Shown here piece after piece: positions 1-5,244 of a DNA stretch of 6,393 nt. The stretch lies in contig JADLGS010000089.1 of the NCBI GenBank assembly GCA_020849205.1, positions 1-6,393 on the forward strand, given 5' to 3'. The stretch's first letter is position 1, and every line of letters starts with the position of its first letter. Under the pieces are notes generated by a model. That model did not search any database and was not told the origin of the DNA. It worked only from the letters and a program-made list of their open reading frames with translations. Position numbers and translations under genes: made by a program. The stretch comes from Candidatus Falkowiibacteriota bacterium (GTDB taxonomy: Bacteria > Patescibacteriota > Patescibacteriia > CAIXNZ01 > JADLGS01).

Positions 1-101
1 GCTACGGCACCGCACAACACCAAGAAGCCATTAAAAAACAAGGAATCTGCGACATACACCGCAAAAGCTATAAGCCAATTTCGCAACTTAGTTTATTGTA
101 A
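1..101 (+). CDS. rnhB: Ribonuclease HII, C-terminal fragment (5' end outside window)
   Basis: This is the last 32 codons of a gene that begins outside the window, read in the frame starting at base 3 and ending with TAA at 99-101. The peptide YGTAQHQEAIKKQG followed by ICDIHRKSYKPI matches the conserved C-terminal block of RNase HII, which in the family reads roughly (K)GYGT-x-x-H-x-x-A-[LI]-x-x-x-G and then HRRSFxPV. The two bases before the tyrosine codon are GC, which fits the glycine expected there. RNase HII cuts the RNA strand of RNA/DNA hybrids and starts removal of single ribonucleotides misincorporated into DNA; it is cytoplasmic. The catalytic acidic residues lie upstream and cannot be checked. 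The stop codon directly abuts the -35 box of the next promoter. The assignment rests on a short motif from memory of the family, with no search run. Confidence 0.82.
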   Translation, partial: YGTAQHQEAIKKQGICDIHRKSYKPISQLSLL

Positions 102-130
102 TTGACAAAAAGTTACAAAAGGAATATAAA
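102..130 (+). promoter_or_regulatory. Near-consensus sigma70-type promoter for the 174-657 unit
   Basis: A perfect -35 box TTGACA (102-107) is followed after exactly 17 bases by TATAAA (125-130), five of six matches to the consensus. A start site near 137 would give a leader of about 37 nt carrying the AGAGGAG ribosome binding site of the next gene. A second possible -10, TATACT at 132-137, is spaced too far (24 bases). The -35 begins on the base right after the rnhB stop codon. Confidence 0.75.
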
Positions 131-173
131 TTATACTGCATTGTTATTTTGCACATTCACAAGAGGAGCATAC

Positions 174-527
174 ATGTATAGTTTACTTGGACGTCACGAA
201 CGCTTGGTTATTGAACGCGCCCGTAAAAAGGGTTACAAGGAAGAGCTTGAGGCGATTTTTTCGTTTACGCCTCAACCACAGGGAAAAGAGTTGCTTGATA
301 ATTTGTTTAAGCACTATAATTCCCGCAAAAAACGATTTGAATTTTCGCATGTTTCGATTCACGTTGACGAGTTCATCAATCAGTTGATGGAATTGGTTCG
401 AATACGTGGATTTGAGAGCGTGCAACCAAAAGTGCGTGAACTTATCACCGTGCGTCAACGCGACTTTGTCCGCTCACAACAACGCGGACGAGACGCTACA
501 CAAGGCGCTGGAGCTTATTTGCTTTAA
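174..527 (+). CDS. Small basic protein of unknown function, 117 aa
   Basis: I do not recognise this protein. The ATG at 174 is chosen because AGAGGAG lies 5-6 bases upstream. The reading frame stays open further 5' to a TTG at 102, but that codon is part of the TTGACA promoter box, so translation from it is unlikely. The protein is rich in Arg/Lys: HERLVIERARKKGYKEEL near the N-terminus, SRKKRFEF at about 50-57, and VRQRDFVRSQQRGR at 93-106. It ends in a small-residue tail (ATQGAGAYLL). It has no signal peptide, membrane segment or cysteine and is probably mostly helical and cytoplasmic. The charge would suit nucleic-acid binding, but that is only inference. It is the first gene of a unit with the 33-aa membrane gene 28 bases downstream. 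Coding confidence is good because of promoter, ribosome site and operon placement; function is unknown. Confidence 0.8.
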   Translation: MYSLLGRHERLVIERARKKGYKEELEAIFSFTPQPQGKELLDNLFKHYNSRKKRFEFSHVSIHVDEFINQLMELVRIRGFESVQPKVRELITVRQRDFVRSQQRGRDATQGAGAYLL

Positions 528-555
528 GCTGTAAACCTACAAAAGGAAGTTGTAT

Positions 556-657
556 ATGGAATGGCATGATCGAATTTTGAATCGTGAAGATCCCAAATTT
601 ATCGCATGCGTTGCTTTTATTGCAGCTGCGATACTTGCATTTCAGTATTATTTTTAG
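556..657 (+). CDS. Single-pass membrane microprotein, 33 aa
   Basis: This short frame runs ATG (556) to TAG (655-657). It has a good ribosome binding site (AAGGAAG, about six bases before the ATG) and lies 28 bases after the preceding gene and just before a terminator. The product has a charged, soluble N-terminus (MEWHDRILNREDPKF) followed by one hydrophobic stretch of about 18 residues (IACVAFIAAAILAFQYYF) reaching the C-terminus. That pattern fits a tail-anchored or N-in single-span peptide with the charged part in the cytoplasm. No cleavage site is evident. I recognise no family; proteins this small are hard to assign. It could regulate or anchor a larger membrane complex, or be unrelated to its neighbour. 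That it is translated is supported by context alone. Confidence 0.68.
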   Translation: MEWHDRILNREDPKFIACVAFIAAAILAFQYYF

Positions 658-671
658 AATCATTTACTACG

Positions 672-700
672 CGAGAGTTTAACGACTCTCGTTTTTTATT
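672..700 (+). terminator. Rho-independent terminator after the 174-657 unit
   Basis: A perfect 7-bp stem, CGAGAGT (672-678) with ACTCTCG (685-691), encloses a 6-nt loop and runs into TTTTTTATTTT. It lies 14 bases after the stop of the 33-aa gene. The CGAGAG/CTCTCG stem core recurs in the terminator at 1992-2018. Confidence 0.88.
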
Positions 701-723
701 TTCCAAGGATATCGATAGTCAGC

Positions 724-752
724 TGGACAAAAGTGAGTGTAGGTGATAAAAA
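724..752 (+). promoter_or_regulatory. Possible promoter for the 788 gene
   Basis: TGGACA (724-729, five of six) is followed after 17 bases by TAAAAA (747-752, four of six), and the -10 is preceded by TGA, giving an extended -10 TGn. The gene needs its own promoter because a terminator lies just upstream, but the -10 is weak and other AT-rich hexamers nearby could serve instead. Confidence 0.33.
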
Positions 753-787
753 AGATGTATACACGTACATTATATTAGGAGGATATT

Positions 788-1276
788 ATGGGTATTTGTG
801 GACTACAAGATTTATTTCTAAATTCAAATCAGTGCAATGAATGGGATGATTTTGAATGGACGTTAAAAAACAATTCAGTTACCAGAATTAGTCCCTATTA
901 TTATCTTGCAAAATTTGAGGGAAAAAACTTTGAAGAAGCTGTGAATAATGCAAAAAAATTTCCTTTTATACCAATCGCTTTTTGCTTAATTATTTTTACT
1001 ATTTTGAATGTATTTTTTCTAAGAACTACTGAGTTTGAATTTTTTATTCTGTCGCTAGGAATGATTCTTGGTGCAGGTGCTAATTACATTTGGGTTCTAC
1101 GTCAATTGCGATTAGGTAATTATGTAGTGTATATCATGCCAAAACCAAAAGAACCGGATTATGCTAGTTCCGGCGGCGGTGGATACGGTGATAGTGGCGG
1201 AGGATTTTTTTACGGCGATGGTGGTGCAGGTGCTGCAGCTGCAATATCATGCGGTGATGGCGGCGGAGCATGCTGA
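788..1276 (+). CDS. Two-span membrane protein with Gly-rich, Cys-ended tail, 162 aa
   Basis: The ATG start follows a consensus AGGAGG ribosome binding site at five bases. Residues 1-58 form a polar region with Cys4 and Cys16. Two hydrophobic stretches at about 59-78 (FPFIPIAFCLIIFTILNVFF) and 84-103 form a membrane hairpin with a very short acidic link (TTEFE), so both ends should lie on the same side, probably the cytoplasm given the positive RQLRLG after the second span. After a KPKEPDY linker, residues 128-162 are low complexity: glycine runs broken by Y, D, S and F, then SCGDGGGAC with Cys155 and a terminal Cys162. There is no signal peptide. Gly/Cys-rich ends of this kind occur at the tails of some bacterial membrane proteins, but I see no TPM or other named domain. 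Function is unknown. The gene is AT-rich and flanked by terminators, so it is probably monocistronic. Confidence 0.85.
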   Translation: MGICGLQDLFLNSNQCNEWDDFEWTLKNNSVTRISPYYYLAKFEGKNFEEAVNNAKKFPFIPIAFCLIIFTILNVFFLRTTEFEFFILSLGMILGAGANYIWVLRQLRLGNYVVYIMPKPKEPDYASSGGGGYGDSGGGFFYGDGGAGAAAAISCGDGGGAC

Positions 1277-1294
1277 TACCATAACTTATTTACT

Positions 1295-1323
1295 AGAGAG
1301 GTCACTACGACCCCTCTTTTTTA
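1295..1323 (+). terminator. Rho-independent terminator after the 788 gene
   Basis: AGAGAGGTC (1295-1303) pairs with GACCCCTCT (1309-1317) across a 5-nt loop: nine positions with one A·C mismatch. The 3' arm runs into a T-tract (1317-1322). It lies 18 bases after the stop codon. Confidence 0.8.
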
Positions 1324-1326
1324 TTA

Positions 1327-1354
1327 TTGACATTTTTTCATTATTTGATACCAT
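1327..1354 (+). promoter_or_regulatory. Probable promoter for the 1393 gene
   Basis: A perfect TTGACA (1327-1332) is followed after 16 bases by TACCAT (1349-1354, four of six). It begins four bases after the preceding T-tract. A start near 1361 would leave a leader of about 32 nt carrying the AAGGAA ribosome binding site. The strong -35 and good position support it; the -10 is mediocre. Confidence 0.42.
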
Positions 1355-1392
1355 CAGCACAGCTTGTAAATTCAAACACAAAGGAAATAGAT

Positions 1393-1983
1393 ATGGCTAT
1401 TGATCGCGCTACTTTACAGGGCTTTGTCCCTTATTCTCATGGGTATGTTGCTTTGCACGGATTGAGGCAACAACAAAAAGGGAAAAATCTTTCTGCAACG
1501 CTTGCTCCTAATAGTAATCCAAAAGTTGATTTTAACCATTCAATGACTACACTGATGCGCTTGGCGAAAAAGTTTTTTTCTCATCGCTCAGACATCGTTT
1601 ACTCTTCTGAGGAAATTGAATTGATACCATCAGCAATAATGGTGCATTATGCAGCATCAAAGTACAAGATTTCAACAAAGTATATGGTGTTGTCCATTTT
1701 GGCTTATTCAAAAATATTGATTAACTATGCCAAAGACAATGGTTCTGATTTACTCAATGTTGAAAATACTACATTAACAGATCAACAACGAGAAGATCTG
1801 TTGTTCAATGGCCATGCCAAAGGATTGAACATTGTTTCAAAAGCATCAAGTCAAATGTTGTTTGTTGTTGATAATGTGCTAGCTGGAGCACCAAGGGCAC
1901 GAAATGCCATTTCAAGACAGATGACAGATTTGTTTTTTGATAACCTCGGAGAATCCTTAAAAACATCACATCTCATTCTGTAG
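1393..1983 (+). CDS. Hypothetical protein, 196 aa, probably soluble and alpha-helical
   Basis: I do not recognise this protein. The ATG at 1393 is preceded by AAAGGAA at 6-8 bases. The frame is open back to a TTG at 1327, but that codon is the TTGACA promoter box and is rejected as a start. The sequence has no signal peptide and no clear membrane span; the most hydrophobic stretches (KYMVLSILAYSKILINYA at about 96-113 and QMLFVVDNVLAG at about 154-165) look like buried helices. The N-terminus is polar (LRQQQKGKNLSATLAPNSNP, about 24-43). The middle carries MTTLMRLAKKFFSHR and YSSEEIELIPSAIMVHYA. There are no cysteines, metal-binding motifs or nucleotide-binding loops. With its own promoter and strong terminator it is probably monocistronic. 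Coding is well supported; function is unknown. Confidence 0.8.
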   Translation: MAIDRATLQGFVPYSHGYVALHGLRQQQKGKNLSATLAPNSNPKVDFNHSMTTLMRLAKKFFSHRSDIVYSSEEIELIPSAIMVHYAASKYKISTKYMVLSILAYSKILINYAKDNGSDLLNVENTTLTDQQREDLLFNGHAKGLNIVSKASSQMLFVVDNVLAGAPRARNAISRQMTDLFFDNLGESLKTSHLIL

Positions 1984-1991
1984 CCAATATC

Positions 1992-2018
1992 ACGAGAGCA
2001 TCACTGCTCTCGTTTTTT
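1992..2018 (+). terminator. Strong rho-independent terminator after the 1393 gene
   Basis: A perfect 9-bp stem, ACGAGAGCA (1992-2000) with TGCTCTCGT (2005-2013), has a TCAC loop and a six-T run (2013-2018). It begins eight bases after the TAG stop. The stem core and flank, CTCTCGTTTTTTA, are the same as in the terminator at 672-700. Confidence 0.93.
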
Positions 2019-2026
2019 AATTTTAG

Positions 2027-2048
2027 CCCCAAAGGGGACCCTTCGGGT
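2027..2048. repeat. GC-rich double hairpin / imperfect palindrome
   Basis: CCCC-AAA-GGGG (2027-2037) is followed directly by ACCC-TTC-GGGT (2038-2048), two small adjoining hairpins. Bases 2029-2046 also form one imperfect palindrome (CCAAAGGG facing CCCTTCGG). The block is much more GC-rich than its surroundings and lies between a terminator and a tandem repeat, where it serves no obvious gene. It resembles the short palindromic repeats scattered in many bacterial genomes, but copy number cannot be judged from one window. Confidence 0.5.
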
Positions 2049-2104
2049 TTGTAAGTTATCAGTTGTAAGTTATCAGTTGTAAGTTATCATTTGTAAGTTT
2101 ATAA
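2049..2104 (+). repeat. Four 14-bp tandem repeats (TTGTAAGTTATCAG)
   Basis: The unit TTGTAAGTTATCAG occurs exactly at 2049-2062 and 2063-2076, with one change at 2077-2090 (final G to T), and as a diverged copy TTGTAAGTTTATAA at 2091-2104. The array ends eight bases before the helicase start codon. It supplies both promoter boxes: TTGTAA of unit 3 and TATAAT at the end of unit 4. Confidence 0.9.
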
Positions 2105-2105
2105 T
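2077..2105 (+). promoter_or_regulatory. Promoter of the helicase-nuclease gene, probably leaderless
   Basis: A perfect -10 TATAAT (2100-2105) lies exactly 17 bases after TTGTAA (2077-2082, four of six matches to TTGACA). Initiation about seven bases after the -10 would fall on the ATG at 2112. No Shine-Dalgarno sequence is present: GAGTG sits one base from the ATG, too close to act. An ATG at 2104 runs into a stop after three codons and is not the gene start. Confidence 0.7.
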
Positions 2106-2111
2106 GAGTGT

Positions 2112-5100
2112 ATGAAAAAATCAGAAACCAAATCAAAAACTAAAAAGGTTGCATCAAAAACTCCACCTGTGGATAACTCTAAACCGGGGCCCAATAGGGA
2201 GCAGGCGGAGGCTATTGCGTATGGAGATGGCCCTTTGCTTATTATTGCGGGGGCTGGGACGGGTAAAACGAGCGTTATAACGCAAAGAATCGCTCATTTG
2301 ATACTTGATAAGGGTGTTAAGAGCAATGAGGTCTTGGCGCTTACTTTTACAGAAAAAGCGGCTCATGAGATGGAAGAGCGTGTTGATGCGCTCATGCCGT
2401 ATGGTTACGTTGATCTTTGGATTTCAACCTTCCATTCGTTTTGTGAAAAAGTATTGCGTCAACACGGCATCGACATCGGCATCTCGACGGATTTTAAATT
2501 GATTACGCAAACCGATGCTTGGGTACTCGTGCGTCAGCATTTAGATTTATTTCAACTCGACTACTACCGACCACGTGGAAATCCTACGAAGTTTATTCAC
2601 GCACTTCTTTCTCATTTTGGTAAGTGTAAAGATGAGATGGTGTATCCAAATGACTATTCGTCATTTGCAAATGAACAAATGCCTGCCCGACCGTCAGGCG
2701 GGAGCAAAATAGCAAATGAACAAGAAAACATTGAATCAAGAAATCAAGAAATCAATAGGGTTAAGGAAGTGGCGAAAGCATACGAAGTGTATCAAAATAT
2801 TTTGCATAAGGAGAATTATTTGGATTTTGGGGATTTGATCAATTTAACTTTGGAGTTGTTTCGCAAACGCCCACTCATCGCAAAAATTTATCAGCAACAA
2901 TTTAAATATATTTTGGTTGACGAGTTTCAAGACACAAACTACGCTCAATACGAACTCGTAAAAATTCTCGCAAAACATCATAACAACATTACGGTCGTGG
3001 GTGATGATGATCAATCTATCTATCGTTTTCGAGGCGCGTCGATGAGTAATATTTTGAATTTCGTAAAAGATTATCCAAAAGCTCACCGCATTGTGCTTTC
3101 GACAAACTATCGTTCAAAGCAACAAATTCTTGATGCTGCGTATTCTTTTATTCAACTCAATAATCCTCATCGACTTGAAGTCGCGGTGTCTGAATTTGGC
3201 GAAAAGATTTCAAAGAAATTACAATCACCGCTCAAAGAAAAGGGTGTTGTTGCGCATTTGTCATATCAAACATCCCAAGATGAGGTAATTGGCGTCGTGT
3301 CTCAAATTGAGGAATTACATACAAAAAATAAAGATTCTCACGGTAATTACGCAATTTTAGTAAGATCTCACGACAGCGCCGTTCCTTTTATTTCCGAACT
3401 GAAACGCAAAGGAATTCCGTATGTGTATACATCGATTAAGGGTTTGTACACAAAACCACTCATTATTGATGTACTATCATACTTCAAATTACTTGATAAT
3501 TATCATGAAAGTGGCGCGTTGTATCGAGTACTCGTTTCTTCGTTTGTTGATCTCACGCATCATGACGTCATGATCCTGCTTTCTTATGCCAACAAAAAAA
3601 CATTGTCGCTGTATGAGACTATTAAACGTATGAGTGATGTTGCGGGATTGTCAAAAGACGCGCAAGAAAAAATTTCAAAGTTACTCAATTTAATTGACTC
3701 GCATTCACAACTTACCAAAGAGCGAAGCGCTCTTGAAGTGTTTTTGGTTTTTATGAAAGAAAGTGGATTGTTAAAAAAGTTTTTGAAATTGGAGTCTGAA
3801 ACTGACAAGATTTCGCTTGAGCTTTTGCAATCACTTTTTAATCGTATCAAAAAATTTGATGAATCTGTTCATGACGCAAGTCTGAAAAACTTCATGCACG
3901 AAATGGATTTGGAGTTAGAGTCGGGGGAGCTTGGAAGTATTGCAGTTACGGAGCAAAAAGATGTGGATGCCGTGCAAATCATGACCATTCACGCATCTAA
4001 AGGACTTGAGTTTGAGACGGTGTTTATCGTGGGCGTGGTCGACAAACGCTTTCCAAGTATTGAGCGAAGCGATCCAATCGAGATACCACAAGCGCTTATC
4101 AAAGATGTTGTTGACAACGAAGACCACCATCTCCAAGAAGAGCGTCGACTTATGTATGTCGCGATGACGCGCGCCAAAACGAATTTGTTTTTTACGACAG
4201 CAAAAGACTATGGTGGCGCGCGAGAAAAAAAGATTTCTCGATTTTTGGTTGAATTGTCGGAGCAGTATCCTGAGTTTGCAATCAACAATGACTGCGTTGG
4301 CTCGCTTGAGCTTGCAACCAACTTAACGCTCCATATTCAAGAGCACTCGCATCAAGAAAAGTTTGTATACACGCCACCTGCGCACTATTCGTTTACGCAA
4401 CTTATGGCGTTTAGTAAGTGTCCGTATCAATACAAACTTGGATTTATTTACAAAATTCCACAAATCGGAAAGCCGGTGTTTTCGTATGGTAGAACGATGC
4501 ACAAAACACTCGAAGAATTTTATAAGTTAGTTGCGTCGCAGATGATGCAAGGTCAAGTTGACTTATTTTCTGCACTAGAAAACAAGGTTGGCGCGAGCAA
4601 AATTTCTGAGCTTGTGACTTTTGAAAACATGAAAGCGTTGTATGAGCATTCATGGATTGATGATTGGTACACGACCAAAAAAGACAAAGAAGAGTATTAC
4701 GCAAAAGGATTACAAGGCTTGGAGCGAGTGTATAACAACGTAAAAGACCAGGAACCTCAAACACTCTACCTCGAAAAACCATTCACGCTTAAATTACAGG
4801 GTACTAAGGGCGAGGAATACTCGCTTCGCGGTGTTATTGATCGCATAGATAAACGTGATGGCGCGTGGCATATTATTGATTACAAGACGGGAACGAGTAA
4901 GGATAAACTTGATGCTGATGCCAAAATGCAGTTATTGATTTATCAAGTTGCTGCGCAAGAATTGTGGCAAGCGCGCGTTGGTTCTCTCACGTACTTGTAT
5001 CTTGATGATGCTAAAGAGCTTACTTTTTTGGGAGACGATGATGAACTACAAGCATTAAAAATTAAACTTGTTTCGCTTATCGAATCGATTCGCGATTCTG

Positions 5101-5171
5101 CGTTTACAGCCACTCCGGGTTGGCAATGCGAATTTTGTGATTTTCGAGATATCTGCGATTTTAGGGAATAG
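2112..5171 (+). CDS. UvrD/PcrA-like SF1A helicase fused to an Fe-S PD-(D/E)XK nuclease, 1019 aa
   Basis: This is a complete single-chain helicase-nuclease. After a Lys-rich tail (1-20) come the Q motif (NREQAEAI, 28-35), Walker A (GAGTGKT, 47-53), motif Ia (LTFTEKAAHEM), Ib (STFHSF, 105-110), Walker B (VDEFQD, 269-274), motif III (GDDDQSIYRFRG, 297-308), IV (NYRS), V (TIHASKGLEFE, 625-635) and VI (EERRLMYVAMTRAK, 676-689). From about 758 a RecB/AddB-type nuclease follows: His797, Asp910, then Asp923 and Lys925 in IIDYKTG. Cys770 and Cys1006-x2-Cys1009-x5-Cys1015 match the 4Fe-4S staple of AddB and Cas4. All key residues are present, so both activities are probably intact. By family it should unwind DNA 3'-5' with ATP and cut single strands, as in end resection or repair; the exact role is inferred. 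About 250-300 residues more than UvrD are explained by the nuclease. A 15-residue insertion lies at about 186-200. Start: ATG with no Shine-Dalgarno. Confidence 0.96.
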   Translation: MKKSETKSKTKKVASKTPPVDNSKPGPNREQAEAIAYGDGPLLIIAGAGTGKTSVITQRIAHLILDKGVKSNEVLALTFTEKAAHEMEERVDALMPYGYVDLWISTFHSFCEKVLRQHGIDIGISTDFKLITQTDAWVLVRQHLDLFQLDYYRPRGNPTKFIHALLSHFGKCKDEMVYPNDYSSFANEQMPARPSGGSKIANEQENIESRNQEINRVKEVAKAYEVYQNILHKENYLDFGDLINLTLELFRKRPLIAKIYQQQFKYILVDEFQDTNYAQYELVKILAKHHNNITVVGDDDQSIYRFRGASMSNILNFVKDYPKAHRIVLSTNYRSKQQILDAAYSFIQLNNPHRLEVAVSEFGEKISKKLQSPLKEKGVVAHLSYQTSQDEVIGVVSQIEELHTKNKDSHGNYAILVRSHDSAVPFISELKRKGIPYVYTSIKGLYTKPLIIDVLSYFKLLDNYHESGALYRVLVSSFVDLTHHDVMILLSYANKKTLSLYETIKRMSDVAGLSKDAQEKISKLLNLIDSHSQLTKERSALEVFLVFMKESGLLKKFLKLESETDKISLELLQSLFNRIKKFDESVHDASLKNFMHEMDLELESGELGSIAVTEQKDVDAVQIMTIHASKGLEFETVFIVGVVDKRFPSIERSDPIEIPQALIKDVVDNEDHHLQEERRLMYVAMTRAKTNLFFTTAKDYGGAREKKISRFLVELSEQYPEFAINNDCVGSLELATNLTLHIQEHSHQEKFVYTPPAHYSFTQLMAFSKCPYQYKLGFIYKIPQIGKPVFSYGRTMHKTLEEFYKLVASQMMQGQVDLFSALENKVGASKISELVTFENMKALYEHSWIDDWYTTKKDKEEYYAKGLQGLERVYNNVKDQEPQTLYLEKPFTLKLQGTKGEEYSLRGVIDRIDKRDGAWHIIDYKTGTSKDKLDADAKMQLLIYQVAAQELWQARVGSLTYLYLDDAKELTFLGDDDELQALKIKLVSLIESIRDSAFTATPGWQCEFCDFRDICDFRE
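2667..2723 (+). repeat. In-frame palindromic insertion flanked by 12-bp direct repeats
   Basis: GCAAATGAACAA occurs at 2667-2678 and again, identical, at 2712-2723, a 45-base offset that keeps the frame. Between the copies lie 33 bases with a GC-rich hairpin: CCTGCC (2682-2687) pairs with GGCGGG (2697-2702) with one G·T, then a C·A mismatch and two more pairs around a CCG loop. In the protein this reads ANEQ, MPARPSGGSKI, ANEQ. The GC content is far above that of the surrounding gene. The layout looks like a small palindromic element that inserted and duplicated its target. Confidence 0.75.
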
Positions 5172-5176
5172 GTAGG

Positions 5177-5221
5177 GAGGCTTATGGAGGTATTTCCTTT
5201 TACCTTTTTCCTCTAAACCTC
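5177..5221 (+). other. Imperfect hairpin between helicase and dockerin-protein genes
   Basis: Bases 5177-5190 (GAGGCTTATGGAGG) can pair with 5210-5221 (CCTCTAAACCTC): about 11 pairs with one mismatch and two bulges, and a pyrimidine-rich loop. It follows the helicase stop by five bases. The 3' arm is not followed by a T-run, so it is not a classic terminator, though it may slow or protect the transcript end. No better terminator is visible here. Confidence 0.35.
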
Positions 5222-5229
5222 TCAACTTG

Positions 5230-5238
5230 TGATATAAT
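5230..5238 (+). promoter_or_regulatory. Extended -10 promoter of the dockerin-protein gene, probably leaderless
   Basis: TGATATAAT is an extended -10 (TGn followed by perfect TATAAT at 5233-5238). No good -35 is found at 16-18 bases upstream, which extended -10 promoters tolerate. Initiation seven bases on would fall exactly on the GTG start at 5245. No Shine-Dalgarno sequence lies before the start. The spacing from TATAAT to the start codon (six bases) equals that of the helicase gene. Confidence 0.68.
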
Positions 5239-5244
5239 ATACAT

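Noticed and set aside
102..173. 24-residue N-terminal extension of the 117-aa protein from a TTG start at 102
   Set aside because: The TTG belongs to the TTGACA promoter box, no ribosome site precedes it, and the ATG at 174 has AGAGGAG at proper spacing.
1327..1392. 22-residue extension of the 196-aa protein from a TTG at 1327
   Set aside because: The TTG is the first half of a TTGACA -35 box lying right after the upstream terminator; the ATG at 1393 has its own ribosome site.
1161..1403. 80-aa + strand frame overlapping the Gly-rich tail and the next promoter
   Set aside because: It is an out-of-frame reading of the glycine-rich coding region, crosses a terminator, and has no ribosome site.
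2049..2104. Tandem repeats as a CRISPR array or iteron origin
   Set aside because: The units are 14 bp with no spacers, no cas genes are near, and no replication initiator gene is present; the promoter reading explains them better.
2667..2723. Sequencing or assembly error creating the duplicated ANEQ segment
   Set aside because: The offset is exactly 45 bases, the frame is kept, and a structured palindrome sits between the copies, which an error would not be expected to produce; not fully excluded.
4444..4782. 112-aa frame on the minus strand
   Set aside because: It lies wholly within the nuclease domain of the helicase gene, whose motifs are intact, and has no recognisable content.
5188..5209. 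AGGTA/TACCT hairpin followed by TTTTT as a terminator for the helicase gene
   Set aside because: The stem is only five AT-containing pairs and the T-run is interrupted by CC; too weak to call, and it competes with the larger imperfect hairpin.
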